A DNA stretch of 64,000 bases, from positions 399,796 through 463,795 of the forward strand of contig JAJXYC010000015.1 of the NCBI GenBank assembly GCA_021780815.1, written 5' to 3'. The notes below the pieces were generated by a model, which did not search any database, was not told the DNA's origin, and saw nothing but the letters and a program-made list of their open reading frames with translations. This document shows positions 53,410 to 63,289 of this stretch, one piece after another (within the stretch, counting starts at the first letter, position 1; every line of letters starts with the position of its first letter). The position numbers were made by a program, and so were the translations under genes. This stretch comes from Bacteroidota bacterium. GTDB taxonomy: Bacteria; Bacteroidota; Ignavibacteria; Kapaibacteriales; UBA2268.

Positions 53410-54404
53410 ATTCCACTTCTAACAATATCGTGAAGCCTAATGACACCAACTACTTTTTTGTCAGAATTTAGTACGGCAATAGAATTTATTTGGCTTTCTC
53501 TGTTTTCCATGATTGCTAATGCAACATCAAGATAAGCAGTGTCTTCAATTGTAATTGGATTTTTAGTCATAACATCAGAGACCAATAAATCTTTTATTTC
53601 GTTATGTTTAGTTAATGCACGTCTAACATCACCATCGGTAATAAATCCTTTCAAATTAAGTCCATCATCTACAACAACAGCACAGCCAAGTTTCTTTTGA
53701 GATATTATAATAATAGCATCACGAAAACTTGAATATTCACTTAAAATAGGCAAATTGTCGCCTGAATGCATTACATCTTTGACTTGCAAATTAACTTGCT
53801 TCCCTATTGTTCCAAGTGGGTGAGTCTTTGAAAAATCTTCTAATCTAAAATTTTTAATTTTTGCTGCTATAATTGAAATAGCATCGCCAATAACTATTGA
53901 ACTGGTAGTACTGGAAGTTGGCGCAATATTGAACGGACAAGCCTCTTGCGTAATAGATGCTTCCAAAATTACATCAGAATTATAAGCCAAAAACGATTGT
54001 ATATTTGTAACAATAGAAATAATTTTGGCACCCCTTGATTTAATAAATGGAATTAATCTTATTATTTCTTCGGTACTTCCACTTTTTGAGAGCAACACCA
54101 CAATATCATTATTTTGGATAATTCCTATATCACCATGTAAAGCTTCAACTGGATGTAAAAAGACAGCAGATATATTATAACTTGAAAGAGTTGCCGCAAT
54201 TTTTTTTGCAATTAATCCTGATTTACCTATACCAGACAAAATCACTTTGTTTGCTTTGGATATTAATTTTGCCGCCTTAAAATAATTATCGCTAATTTTA
54301 GCTTTTGCTAAAATTAGCGACTCAATTTCAATATTAAAAATTTCCTGAAATTGTTCAAGAAAATTTACATTACTTTTTCTTAATTCATTTTGCATAATTA
54401 TCAT
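53406..54404 (-). CDS. kpsF: D-arabinose-5-phosphate isomerase (KpsF/GutQ family)
   Basis: 332 residues. SIS domain (KVILSGIGKSGLIAKKIAATLSSYN, ALHGDIGIIQNNDIVVLLSKSGSTEEII, LGTIGKQVNLQVKDVMH) followed by two CBS domains (about 215-330; VGVIRLHDIVRSG at the end). It converts ribulose-5-phosphate to arabinose-5-phosphate for Kdo and LPS. Four bases of convergent overlap with the RodZ-like gene. A HIT gene lies upstream on the same strand after 48 bases. Confidence 0.94.
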   Translation of the reverse strand: MIIMQNELRKSNVNFLEQFQEIFNIEIESLILAKAKISDNYFKAAKLISKANKVILSGIGKSGLIAKKIAATLSSYNISAVFLHPVEALHGDIGIIQNNDIVVLLSKSGSTEEIIRLIPFIKSRGAKIISIVTNIQSFLAYNSDVILEASITQEACPFNIAPTSSTTSSIVIGDAISIIAAKIKNFRLEDFSKTHPLGTIGKQVNLQVKDVMHSGDNLPILSEYSSFRDAIIIISQKKLGCAVVVDDGLNLKGFITDGDVRRALTKHNEIKDLLVSDVMTKNPITIEDTAYLDVALAIMENRESQINSIAVLNSDKKVVGVIRLHDIVRSGI

Positions 54405-54452
54405 TTTTGATATTTACAAAAATACAAATTAAGGAAAAAGTGAAGATAATTT

Positions 54453-54797
54453 TCAACCTGGGGGCCAATTCATTTTTCTACCACCTATTAAATGCAGATG
54501 AAGATGAAAAATAGTTTGACCCGCACCTTCATTTACATTATACACTAAACGATATCCATCAGAACTAATACCTTTTTCATAAGCCAATTTCTTTGCAAGA
54601 AAGACCATTTTGCCTATTAATGGCATATCTGCTTCTGTTAAATCATTAATTGTAGGAATCACTTTTTTGGGAATGATTAAAATATGTACAGGAGCCTGTG
54701 GATTTATATCGTTTATTGCAATTAAATCATTATCTTCAAAAACAATATCGGCAGGAATTTGTCGATTGATAATTTTTGTAAATAGAGTTTCAGCCAT
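54453..54797 (-). CDS. HIT-family nucleotide hydrolase (HinT-like)
   Basis: 114 residues. The histidine triad is TIFHLHLHLIGGRKM, with KIINRQIPADIVFEDNDLIAINDINPQAPVHILIIPK upstream as in HinT purine nucleoside phosphoramidases. Full length, no extra domains. The start at 54797 follows a terminator hairpin of the upstream T9SS gene, so it has its own promoter or escapes termination. Confidence 0.94.
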   Translation of the reverse strand: MAETLFTKIINRQIPADIVFEDNDLIAINDINPQAPVHILIIPKKVIPTINDLTEADMPLIGKMVFLAKKLAYEKGISSDGYRLVYNVNEGAGQTIFHLHLHLIGGRKMNWPPG

Positions 54798-54824
54798 AGT
54801 TATATAATTTAAGTTTATAAAAAA

Positions 54825-54862
54825 GAAACTCCTTGATTACAAAGGAGCAACCAAGGAGTTTC
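54825..54862 (-). terminator. Terminator of the large T9SS cargo gene
   Basis: A perfect 11-bp inverted repeat: GAAACTCCTTG (54825-54835) and CAAGGAGTTTC (54852-54862). On the minus strand the hairpin is followed by a run of T (TCTTTTTTATAA). It lies 18 bases after the stop of the gene at 54880. Confidence 0.9.
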
Positions 54863-54879
54863 AATTTATTGACACCTTA

Positions 54880-57800
54880 CTATTTAACGAGTGTCATCTT
54901 TCCAGTCAAAACTTTAGAACCAGATGTTAAACGATAAATATAAGTACCGTTTGCAACTGGAGTACCGTCTTGATTTGTACCATCCCAAGTGTAAGAATAA
55001 GTGTTTCCATCTAATTCGTCAGAAACTAATGTCTTAATAACATTACCGTAGATATCTACAACATCTAATGTAGTAAATTCGTGTTGTGGCAATGTAAATT
55101 TAATCATAGTTCCAGCACTGAATGGGTTAGGACTGTTTGGTTCAAGTGACATTTCGTTAACTGCACCGAAAGTAATAGTAACAGGGTCGCTTGCGGAACA
55201 AGATTGAGTTCCATCATTATCAACTTGACGTAAACGATATTGATAAGTTTGGTTAGCAACAACATTTTGGTCAAAGAATGAATAATGAGTAACAGAAGAA
55301 GAATTACCTTTACTTTCTTGGAAACCAATTTGGTTCCATGGAGTAGCGGCATCAGTTCCTTCTCGTTTTTCAATCCAGAAGCCGTGATTGTTGTTTTCAG
55401 AAGCAGTTGCCCAAAGCAAATCAATTCCAGATGTACGAATTTCAGCATGGAAACCAGTTAACTCAACAGGTAAATCATCTGAACACCATTGATAAGTATC
55501 AGCTTCTTGACCATAAGAACGAGGTCCAAAATATGGACGGTGCATTGGTAACCAAGTACCTTGTTGCAAGGTCTGAGTACAAGAATTAACTAAATTCATC
55601 CCATAATGGAAACCATGTGGATACATAGGGTTACCTACAACAGGAGAGAATTGTCCCCAATTGCCTGACAACATACCATTTTCAGCCGCAAAGAAGTTAT
55701 CGTTAACTAGCTGTTCATTAATGTTTTTAACACGGAAGTTTGGATCTAAGTTAAATGAGTTACCATTTGTTCCGTATTGTCCCGTTGGAGCAACAAACGT
55801 GTTCATAGTTCTCATACCACTACGAGAAGCAGAAGCACCTAAATTTAATCCGTATTCACCTAATTGAGCAATAGAAATCCAATAAGTACCAGGTTGAAGT
55901 TCAACACCGCCATTAGGTAATTCTTGTATAACGTATTTTTCAAAACCTAATAAATCATTGTAACCACGAGTAGTTTCAATCCATGTGTTTGGTATAATTG
56001 ATTGATTTGGATCCCCAGGGACTCCTCCTCTGTCTTTATAAGTTAATACTTGAATTGGTTCTGGCGAACGACTCAATCCAGTAAAGAATGTTTCATAACC
56101 ACGTAATGTATCTGTATTCAAAACAGTAAACTTAACAGCTATTTCACCTGATCTATCTCCACCAGTTACACCAGCAGCATCTTGAATTGGGTCAATAGCA
56201 CGCCATCCACTACCACCTGTATAGTTACTTGCTGAGAAGTTCAAACCTCTCCCTGGAACTCCAACATCACCACCAACATTACTTATTGGCTGATCTACAA
56301 TTGGGTCATAGGCAAATGAATTACCAAAACGTAATGTTAAGTTAGTAAAGTTTGTATCATTAACTGAATTTAAGTCTTTCTCAGACATAATAACCATTGC
56401 TTGAAGTTTATAGCTTGCAACCGAATCTCTTTGACTCTTACGAGCATTCCACGCAGGCATACTAATTTCAATTTGACGACCACCATTCAAATTAGAGATA
56501 TTTTCAGTACGGCAATAGATAGGATCTTTTTCTGCGTCTCCACTACTATTTGTGCGGAAAATCTTTAATTTAATAGACATTGCAGGAGCATTTTTAGCGG
56601 AATTGTTACTTAAAGTAACAGTAATTGGAATACTTGTCGCTTGTGATGCTGGTGCTTCTGTATAAGGCCATTTTACATTTACTGAACTTACTTCTATATC
56701 TGGAATTTCTTGTGGAACATTGATACTGATATTATCAATAATGAAATCATCATTATCATCGCCCAACGGAGCTAAAGGATTACATGCACCACAACCATTT
56801 GTTGCATTGGAAGCAAATACTTTAACTCTAAATCTGAAATTGAATGCACCTTCATTTTTCCAACTAATGAATGTATCAGGAATAGTTACAAAGTATTTTT
56901 TAAATTGATGGTCAATACCGTCATCAAACATATTTGGACGCAAGCCATTTGGTTTAATATTACCATTGTCTTCTTTAGTCAAAGAAGAGTCTTTATCAGT
57001 TTCAAGGAAACCAATACGGTATCCACCGCCACCAAGTACAGTAATAGCAGGATTTTTAGCAATAGACCCAGCACCAACTGGCGGAAGATTGAAACGCCTT
57101 GGATGAACACTCCAATTTGCATCTGGAATATTTGTAAGTCCATTCAATCCATCGTCGCTTGGTAAAGCAAATTCAACTGCTAATTCATCAGGAGCTGAAG
57201 ATTCCGCAAGAGCATTTGTATAAGGAGCGAACCAATTACCTTGACTTATTACTCTTGGTTCTGGTCCTACCATAAGACGATCTGCCCAACCACGTGGCCA
57301 ATCTTTTTGTTTCACAGTTCTTTGAACAGATATTGACAAAACAGAGTTATATTGACCTCTTAAATCAATTGGGAATGAACGAATTTCATCGCCATTACCT
57401 GCACGACCTGGTAAACTTGCTGGATTAGGATCTGTTCCATCTAAAGTTACACGGTTCATTTTAATTGCAGGCGAATTTACCGCAATATTTGTATATGTTC
57501 TGTTTGTAATGTAACCATTTTGGTCAAAAGTTGCTTCGTAAGAAGATTGGAAGCGTCCTCTTGGTGGAAGTGGATTTTCTGACGCAACTTCACCATCAAC
57601 TACTTCTGCATCAATATTAACCCATTTCCATACAGATGGCATATTAACTCCATAAACATTATGGAATTCTGTTACATCATCATTGAATGCTGGTAATCTA
57701 CGCATTACAAATAAATTCAAACTTTTTTGGTCGTCAAATGGCCAAGTATCACCTAGCGATTCTTGAGTAGGAGTTGTTGGTTCTGCAATTACATAAGAAC

Positions 57801-59877
57801 GCATACGACCTATATTCGACGGCATAAATTCATTTGGCTCATACGGTGGAAAATATACTTGAACAAATTTATAAGGAGGAATTCCTTTATAACCTGTTCC
57901 ATCAAAGTTTGTTTGTGGAGTAACTACATAGACAGAACCATTTTTAGTAACATTTGCAGCCAACCATGCTTGAGCTTGTGGATCTTTACAATATTGGAAA
58001 ATTAAACCTGGGTCACCACTTGCTGTTGCTGATAAGCAATTTTGGTCAATTGGAACTAATCTGTTATAAATTACTTTTTGTGTTACTTGGTTTTCAATTT
58101 TATATCTAACTTGGAAGTTCAATTCTTGTGGAGTAAAGTTAATTCCATTAGGTCCTTGAATATCATTAGTTAAATTTTGAATTAAAGCAACTGGTTGAAT
58201 AGCACCAATTCTTGGTACGCCAGCAAATAATTCATAATTGTTTGCATTATCAACTTTTACAGGGAATTTATTAATTGGTACCGATAAATCCTTAGTTTCA
58301 CGAACATAATATTGGATATCTGGTGCACGGAGAACGTTCTTCCATTGCTTAAACATTACTTTTGTTCCACTTTGAGGAGTTTGATAATTATCATCAGAAT
58401 AGCCACTCAAACGATAATGGTCAAAGTAAACAGTATATTGTTGATATTCTCCATTCAATGCTGGTGTAGCATAAGGATAGAAATATTCAGGAGAAGTTGA
58501 CTTTGGTGGATAATTTGTTGGGTCATTAGGATTTGGAGCAGGAACTCCAACTGGATAGTTCACGTGACGTGCCCAACCTGAAACTCCACAAATTGTATTT
58601 CTTCTAATTGCAGAGTAAGGATAATCATTAAAAAATGACCACCCTGTAATAATATCTACAACTTTCTTGTAAATTATGGTAATACTACTATCTTTGCCAT
58701 TCAAAACAACTTGTGCATCAAGGGTAACGATATTACCATCATCTGGGTTGATTGAAGAAGGTCTTAAATCTGGATTAAATGTACGTGTACCTGCATAATT
58801 CAAACTAACAGTACCTTTTAACTGCATATTAAATACAGAAATAATTAACTTATCAGCAGAAATTGAACGCTTGAAATAAGCTTTACCAAAATCATCTACA
58901 TTTTTCTTAACAGGATTGAATTGGCTAAGTTCCATATCACCCCAAGCAAAGGCAATCAAAGCTTGTTTTAAATTTGGTTTCAAAGAAGTAAAGCTAACGC
59001 CTCTTGCTCTAATACCATCAAGATGTTTAGAAGGACCAGTTGTTGGAGGAGTTGTTGTAACATTAGCAGGATCTTGACCTAATACAGAATAAGTATATCC
59101 AAAATCATCACGCACACCATCACCTGTACCAAGTCCACCACCATTATCGGAAAAATTACGACATCTTGTACATCCGAGTAAAGGATCTGTTACAGTTAAG
59201 AACCAATCCATACTCATTGGGTCATAAGCACTCATTGAACCAGCAGGAACAATTCTATTCCCGAGGTTATCATAGAAATATCTTCTGTTTGTAAGAGCAA
59301 TAACACCATTAGTTGATACATAGAAACTATCGTAACGAATACCATTAAAGAAAAAGCCACCTGCAATACTAATTGGCATTGGTCCAGCAATTGCATCATC
59401 AGTTGAGTCAATAGCACCATCACCAACAACCGAGTTATCAAAGAAATTAACTAACTGGTCCATAGAATTTGCGGTATTCCTAAAAAATGGTAAACCGTCA
59501 TCTTTGTGTTGGTCCCAAAAAGTCTTTGGCAAAATTCTTGGACCTGCTAATATACGTGTCCAAGTTCCTGGTTGATACAAAGTATCTGTGTAATTTTGCA
59601 AAATATCCCAAGCTGATGTTCCATCAGCATTTTTGTAATCAACAGGGATAATTTCATCAGAATCTACCCAATAATATCCTGTAGATATTGAAGGGATTGT
59701 ACGTGGCTGCGTAAGCTCACTAAATGGAGCTGGAAAGCTTGTCTGCGAAGGATTAAATGATGGAGGCTCCGACAGATTACTTTTACGCAACAACTCGTTG
59801 TCCTCTTTCTTATCGCCCGAATAAGCGTATGTAAAAGAGATTGCAACTAATACGAGAAGGAGAAAAAACTTCTTCAT
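54880..59877 (-). CDS. Giant T9SS-secreted protein with FlgD-like/type A sorting domain
   Basis: 1665 residues from the ATG that gives a clean signal peptide (KKFFLLLVLVAISFTYAYS); an in-frame ATG at 59937 would add 20 polar residues. The bulk is beta-rich and Asn/Pro/Gly-rich, with a CARDB-like Ig module (IPDIEVSSVNVKWPYTEAPA) at about 1080-1200 and a fibronectin-like region (LPVELTGFHAEIRTSGIDLL) near 1510. The C-terminus (EPNSPNPFSAGTMIKFTLPQ ... DIYGNVIKTL ... WDGTNQDGTPVANGTYIYRL) is a FlgD-Ig-like T9SS sorting domain. GC content and codon use look richer than its neighbours, as in highly expressed genes. Probable abundant surface protein; function unknown. Confidence 0.85.
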   Translation of the reverse strand: MKKFFLLLVLVAISFTYAYSGDKKEDNELLRKSNLSEPPSFNPSQTSFPAPFSELTQPRTIPSISTGYYWVDSDEIIPVDYKNADGTSAWDILQNYTDTLYQPGTWTRILAGPRILPKTFWDQHKDDGLPFFRNTANSMDQLVNFFDNSVVGDGAIDSTDDAIAGPMPISIAGGFFFNGIRYDSFYVSTNGVIALTNRRYFYDNLGNRIVPAGSMSAYDPMSMDWFLTVTDPLLGCTRCRNFSDNGGGLGTGDGVRDDFGYTYSVLGQDPANVTTTPPTTGPSKHLDGIRARGVSFTSLKPNLKQALIAFAWGDMELSQFNPVKKNVDDFGKAYFKRSISADKLIISVFNMQLKGTVSLNYAGTRTFNPDLRPSSINPDDGNIVTLDAQVVLNGKDSSITIIYKKVVDIITGWSFFNDYPYSAIRRNTICGVSGWARHVNYPVGVPAPNPNDPTNYPPKSTSPEYFYPYATPALNGEYQQYTVYFDHYRLSGYSDDNYQTPQSGTKVMFKQWKNVLRAPDIQYYVRETKDLSVPINKFPVKVDNANNYELFAGVPRIGAIQPVALIQNLTNDIQGPNGINFTPQELNFQVRYKIENQVTQKVIYNRLVPIDQNCLSATASGDPGLIFQYCKDPQAQAWLAANVTKNGSVYVVTPQTNFDGTGYKGIPPYKFVQVYFPPYEPNEFMPSNIGRMRSYVIAEPTTPTQESLGDTWPFDDQKSLNLFVMRRLPAFNDDVTEFHNVYGVNMPSVWKWVNIDAEVVDGEVASENPLPPRGRFQSSYEATFDQNGYITNRTYTNIAVNSPAIKMNRVTLDGTDPNPASLPGRAGNGDEIRSFPIDLRGQYNSVLSISVQRTVKQKDWPRGWADRLMVGPEPRVISQGNWFAPYTNALAESSAPDELAVEFALPSDDGLNGLTNIPDANWSVHPRRFNLPPVGAGSIAKNPAITVLGGGGYRIGFLETDKDSSLTKEDNGNIKPNGLRPNMFDDGIDHQFKKYFVTIPDTFISWKNEGAFNFRFRVKVFASNATNGCGACNPLAPLGDDNDDFIIDNISINVPQEIPDIEVSSVNVKWPYTEAPASQATSIPITVTLSNNSAKNAPAMSIKLKIFRTNSSGDAEKDPIYCRTENISNLNGGRQIEISMPAWNARKSQRDSVASYKLQAMVIMSEKDLNSVNDTNFTNLTLRFGNSFAYDPIVDQPISNVGGDVGVPGRGLNFSASNYTGGSGWRAIDPIQDAAGVTGGDRSGEIAVKFTVLNTDTLRGYETFFTGLSRSPEPIQVLTYKDRGGVPGDPNQSIIPNTWIETTRGYNDLLGFEKYVIQELPNGGVELQPGTYWISIAQLGEYGLNLGASASRSGMRTMNTFVAPTGQYGTNGNSFNLDPNFRVKNINEQLVNDNFFAAENGMLSGNWGQFSPVVGNPMYPHGFHYGMNLVNSCTQTLQQGTWLPMHRPYFGPRSYGQEADTYQWCSDDLPVELTGFHAEIRTSGIDLLWATASENNNHGFWIEKREGTDAATPWNQIGFQESKGNSSSVTHYSFFDQNVVANQTYQYRLRQVDNDGTQSCSASDPVTITFGAVNEMSLEPNSPNPFSAGTMIKFTLPQHEFTTLDVVDIYGNVIKTLVSDELDGNTYSYTWDGTNQDGTPVANGTYIYRLTSGSKVLTGKMTLVK

Positions 59878-59948
59878 TGTATTACCCATAAATTTAGTTA
59901 AACAATTGTTATTAATATTTTTATTATTTGTTTCCATTTTTATAATTT

Positions 59949-61637
59949 TTATCTTTTAAATCGCCAGCCTTTATCTTCATTTTCAAAAATCCAAGCCACA
60001 ATTTTCCCTTCATTGAAGGTCTCAAAATTATCCCAATAATCCAAAGTATATGTATATCTTGAACTTGTATCATCGGCAGGCAAAGATTTTGATTGTTCCA
60101 TTATTATCTTTATAATTCTCTTCCAATCATCAAAGTTAGATGCTCTTAAATCAATCCAACCTTCATAGCACCATTTATTAATATTTTCCAAAGTCAAAGG
60201 CAATAGTTCTTCTGCTTTATGAACAGGAATTTTTACTTCTTTACCACGCAAATATTTCTTCCCATCACTTAATAAAACGACTAAACCAACAGAAAGCATT
60301 TGTGAGCGAAGAATATCATTATCTTTAATAACCTCCTCAGCTTTTTTAGAAATTTCTGCGGAATCTGTTGCTAAAAACTTATGCATCGAACCTGAAATTT
60401 TCTTTATTATATTTGCTTCAAATAATAATTTTGATAAACGAGGAGGTCCAAGCAATTCAAAAGCAATACTTTCTGTGTTAGTTTTATTTTCAAGTTTCAC
60501 TAATTTTTCTAAAGCAGAACTTCTCAACAATCCACCTCGGTAAGTTGGTCCTAATGTTGCCGCATCTAAGGCGTTAATAACGTCGTGTCCTGTATTTCCA
60601 GCACGTATCTCATGAATCAGGTATGTTGCAATTTCTTCTGGCGTAACAATTTCCATTTGCCCTAATGAACTTATAGTTTCAAATTCAGCTCTTGAAAAAG
60701 TTCCATTTTCACCTGTATCAATAAATACAGATTTAAAGTGTTCATTTTTTTCTTCTATATTTTCAAAGTCATTGAAAACAATATCTCCTTGAATATTTAG
60801 AGCATTTTCTAATTTCATATCGACTAATTCAATTGGCTTGCCTCTACGTTTCACTTCTTCAAACGCAATTTTTTTCCAAGCAATTGCCGCTGTAGGTTTG
60901 ATTTCTTTAATCAAAGGACCATTTGGAGTTCTTGCGAGAATAAACAAAAGCAAAGTTTGTGCACCTGCAACAGCAGTTTTAGACATTAAAACACGTGAAG
61001 GTCTTTCTTCGCTATGGGTATAAGGGATATTAAAGCCCATTCCACCTGTTCCTGCTGTTCCTACTTTAAAATACATTTGCACTTTTGCATCTAACATCGC
61101 CTTTTGCATAACTTGAACGTGTCTAATTAATTGAGGAATGTAAGTACTCGCAATAATTTTTTCCATAATATCTACATCAGCATTGCCTTCTTTCATTTGG
61201 GCAAGTGCTTTCGCCGTAGTGCTATAAATATCTAAATACGCTATTCCAGTGGCTGTGTTTATACAATCAATTATAATATCTGGGTTGAACTCGGTAATTA
61301 AATTGTAAAGGAACATCCGCTTTAAAATACTTTCATCTAAATCGTTAAAAATATCACCGATGAACTCTTTTCTATTATGTGGATTATCGATTACATTTGA
61401 CCAATCAATATCTTTCCATTCTTCTCTTGCAAAGATATTACCCCATCTCGCAGTAAATTTTGTTGGTGAACTACTATATTCTTTTTGTAATTCAGATACT
61501 GCTTCCTCAGCTTCATGTTTTCTTAATGAAGAAATAATTAATGCGGAAGGTGCGAATTTCATAAGCTCATGGCTAATTGCCGAGCCTACTAGACCCCATC
61601 CACCAAGTATTAAAATTTTTTTACCAGCAATTTGCAT
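59949..61637 (-). CDS. Large NAD(P)-binding Rossmann-fold (SDR/epimerase-like) protein
   Basis: 562 residues, soluble. It starts with the dinucleotide-binding motif KKILILGGWGLVGSAISHEL. The middle has a longer insertion (PDIIIDCINTATGIAYLDIY, FKVGTAGTGGMGFNIPYTHSEERP, LMSKTAVAGAQTLLLFILAR) with a possible Lys active site in MSKTA. The C-terminal 250 residues are not recognisable. It looks like an extended SDR/epimerase-like protein seen as 'hypothetical' in several phyla. The 3' end lies 11-71 bases before the giant T9SS gene, depending on its start, so they may be cotranscribed. Confidence 0.72.
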   Translation of the reverse strand: MQIAGKKILILGGWGLVGSAISHELMKFAPSALIISSLRKHEAEEAVSELQKEYSSSPTKFTARWGNIFAREEWKDIDWSNVIDNPHNRKEFIGDIFNDLDESILKRMFLYNLITEFNPDIIIDCINTATGIAYLDIYSTTAKALAQMKEGNADVDIMEKIIASTYIPQLIRHVQVMQKAMLDAKVQMYFKVGTAGTGGMGFNIPYTHSEERPSRVLMSKTAVAGAQTLLLFILARTPNGPLIKEIKPTAAIAWKKIAFEEVKRRGKPIELVDMKLENALNIQGDIVFNDFENIEEKNEHFKSVFIDTGENGTFSRAEFETISSLGQMEIVTPEEIATYLIHEIRAGNTGHDVINALDAATLGPTYRGGLLRSSALEKLVKLENKTNTESIAFELLGPPRLSKLLFEANIIKKISGSMHKFLATDSAEISKKAEEVIKDNDILRSQMLSVGLVVLLSDGKKYLRGKEVKIPVHKAEELLPLTLENINKWCYEGWIDLRASNFDDWKRIIKIIMEQSKSLPADDTSSRYTYTLDYWDNFETFNEGKIVAWIFENEDKGWRFKR

Positions 61638-61897
61638 TTCTTAACTCAATTATTTATTTTTGGATTTATTACAAAATCCTAATTTACTAAATATTAATTT
61701 ATTAACAAAAAATTCTTAACAAAAATATTATATATTGCACTTCAATTCCATTCTTTTTATTTCTACAATTTTTTGTTTTTACAATTTATCCTAATTTAAT
61801 TAACAATTCAAATTTGATTTTGTAACACAACTTTTTATTTTTTTTTATCTTTTTTTGCAAAAATTTTATAAGCCATTTATTTTAATAGACTTAAAAA

Positions 61898-63289
61898 TCA
61901 AACAATTTCGCCTTTAATTTTTCCCATTATTAAAGAAATTAATTTAATATTCATTCTGGCGTTAATTATATCATTTCTACTTTTTGTAATTACAGGTATA
62001 TAATTATCACTATGACCGAAATAGATATCATCTTCTAATTTTTTCTCAAAAATTACTTCCCTAATTTTTCCTAATTGATTTTTATAAAAAATTTCTGTTT
62101 TTCTTTTGGATAATTCTCGCAAAATATTTGTTCGTTCTTTTTTAATTTTTTCAGGTATTTTATTCTGCATCGTTGTTGCCAATGTATTATCTCGTTCAGA
62201 GTAAGAAAAAACGTGCAAGTAACTAATCGCTAAATTATCTAATAAAGTATATGTTTCTTGAAAATATTCTTCTATCTCATCAGGAAAACCTGTGATAACG
62301 TCAACCCCAATACCTGCATCAGGAATATATTGGCTAATTAAATCAATCTTTGTTTTAAATTGTTCTGCTGTATATCTTCTTCGCATTAATTTTAAAATAT
62401 TGTTTGAACCACTTTGAAGTGGAATATGGAAATGGTGGCAGATCTTTTGTGATTCAGCAATAAATTTTATAATTTCAGCATTTAATATATTAGGTTCAAT
62501 AGAAGAAATTCTAATTCTTATATCAATATCGCTCTCTTCTAATAACTTCAGAACATCTAAGAATCTTTTATTTTGAAATTGATATTCCGATAAATTAATT
62601 CCTACTAATACAATTTCATTAAATCCATTACTTTTGACTTTTTCAACAGTGGAAATTATCTCGTTAAAAGGCATAGAGCGGAAATGTCCACGAGCCAAAG
62701 GAATTGTACAATATGAGCAGTTGTATTCACAACCATCTTGAATTTTTAAAACTGCTCTTGACCGTGAATCTTCTTCATTACTATAAGCAAACTGAAATTG
62801 CACATTTTCGATTTTTGAATCTATTATTTTACTTTCATCTAACTTTTTAAAGTCATCGGAATATTTCAATATATTAAATTTTTCGTTATTTGGAATTATT
62901 AAATCAGCACCTTCTATTGAACTAAATTGAAAGGGGTTAATATCAACAGCACATCCTGTAATTATCACGTACAAATTCGGATTAATTTTTAAAGAATGCC
63001 GAATTGCTTTTCTTGCATCAGCATCTGCTTTTTTTGTTACTGAACAAGTATTAATTACTAAAATATCAGCGTCGTTAATATTATCAGCAAGAAAAATCCC
63101 TTGTTCAACAAATTCTTCGGCAATTCTTTGAGTTTCAGCATAGTTCACTTTACAACCAAATGTGGCAAGATATACTTTGTGTTGAGTTGTATTTGCTGAT
63201 ACATTTAAATTAAGACTGCCGAAATTGCTAACATTATTGCTAACATTATTATCATTGTTATAATTATTATATATATCGTTATTGCCCAT
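61898..63289 (-). CDS. mtaB: tRNA (N6-L-threonylcarbamoyladenosine(37)-C2)-methylthiotransferase
   Basis: 463 residues. It adds a methylthio group to t6A37 of tRNA. UPF0004 domain: KVYLATFGCKVNYAETQRI, VINTCSVTKKADADARKAIR, VIITGCAV (three Fe-S cysteines). Radical-SAM core: DGCEYNCSYCTIPLARG (CxxxCxxC), with later HIPLQSGSNNILKLMRRRYT and GVDVITGFPDE. A TRAM-like end follows. Unusual: the first about 35 residues are Asn-rich low complexity (NNDIYNNYNNDNNVSNNVSN) before the normal N-terminus. It overlaps the upstream glycosyltransferase gene by 11 bases. Confidence 0.94.
   Translation of the reverse strand: MGNNDIYNNYNNDNNVSNNVSNFGSLNLNVSANTTQHKVYLATFGCKVNYAETQRIAEEFVEQGIFLADNINDADILVINTCSVTKKADADARKAIRHSLKINPNLYVIITGCAVDINPFQFSSIEGADLIIPNNEKFNILKYSDDFKKLDESKIIDSKIENVQFQFAYSNEEDSRSRAVLKIQDGCEYNCSYCTIPLARGHFRSMPFNEIISTVEKVKSNGFNEIVLVGINLSEYQFQNKRFLDVLKLLEESDIDIRIRISSIEPNILNAEIIKFIAESQKICHHFHIPLQSGSNNILKLMRRRYTAEQFKTKIDLISQYIPDAGIGVDVITGFPDEIEEYFQETYTLLDNLAISYLHVFSYSERDNTLATTMQNKIPEKIKKERTNILRELSKRKTEIFYKNQLGKIREVIFEKKLEDDIYFGHSDNYIPVITKSRNDIINARMNIKLISLIMGKIKGEIV

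Noticed and set aside
55104-59846. Several ORFs of 60-115 codons on both strands within the giant T9SS gene
   Set aside because: They are out-of-frame shadows of the long gene, with unnatural Leu-, Ser- or Ile-rich translations.
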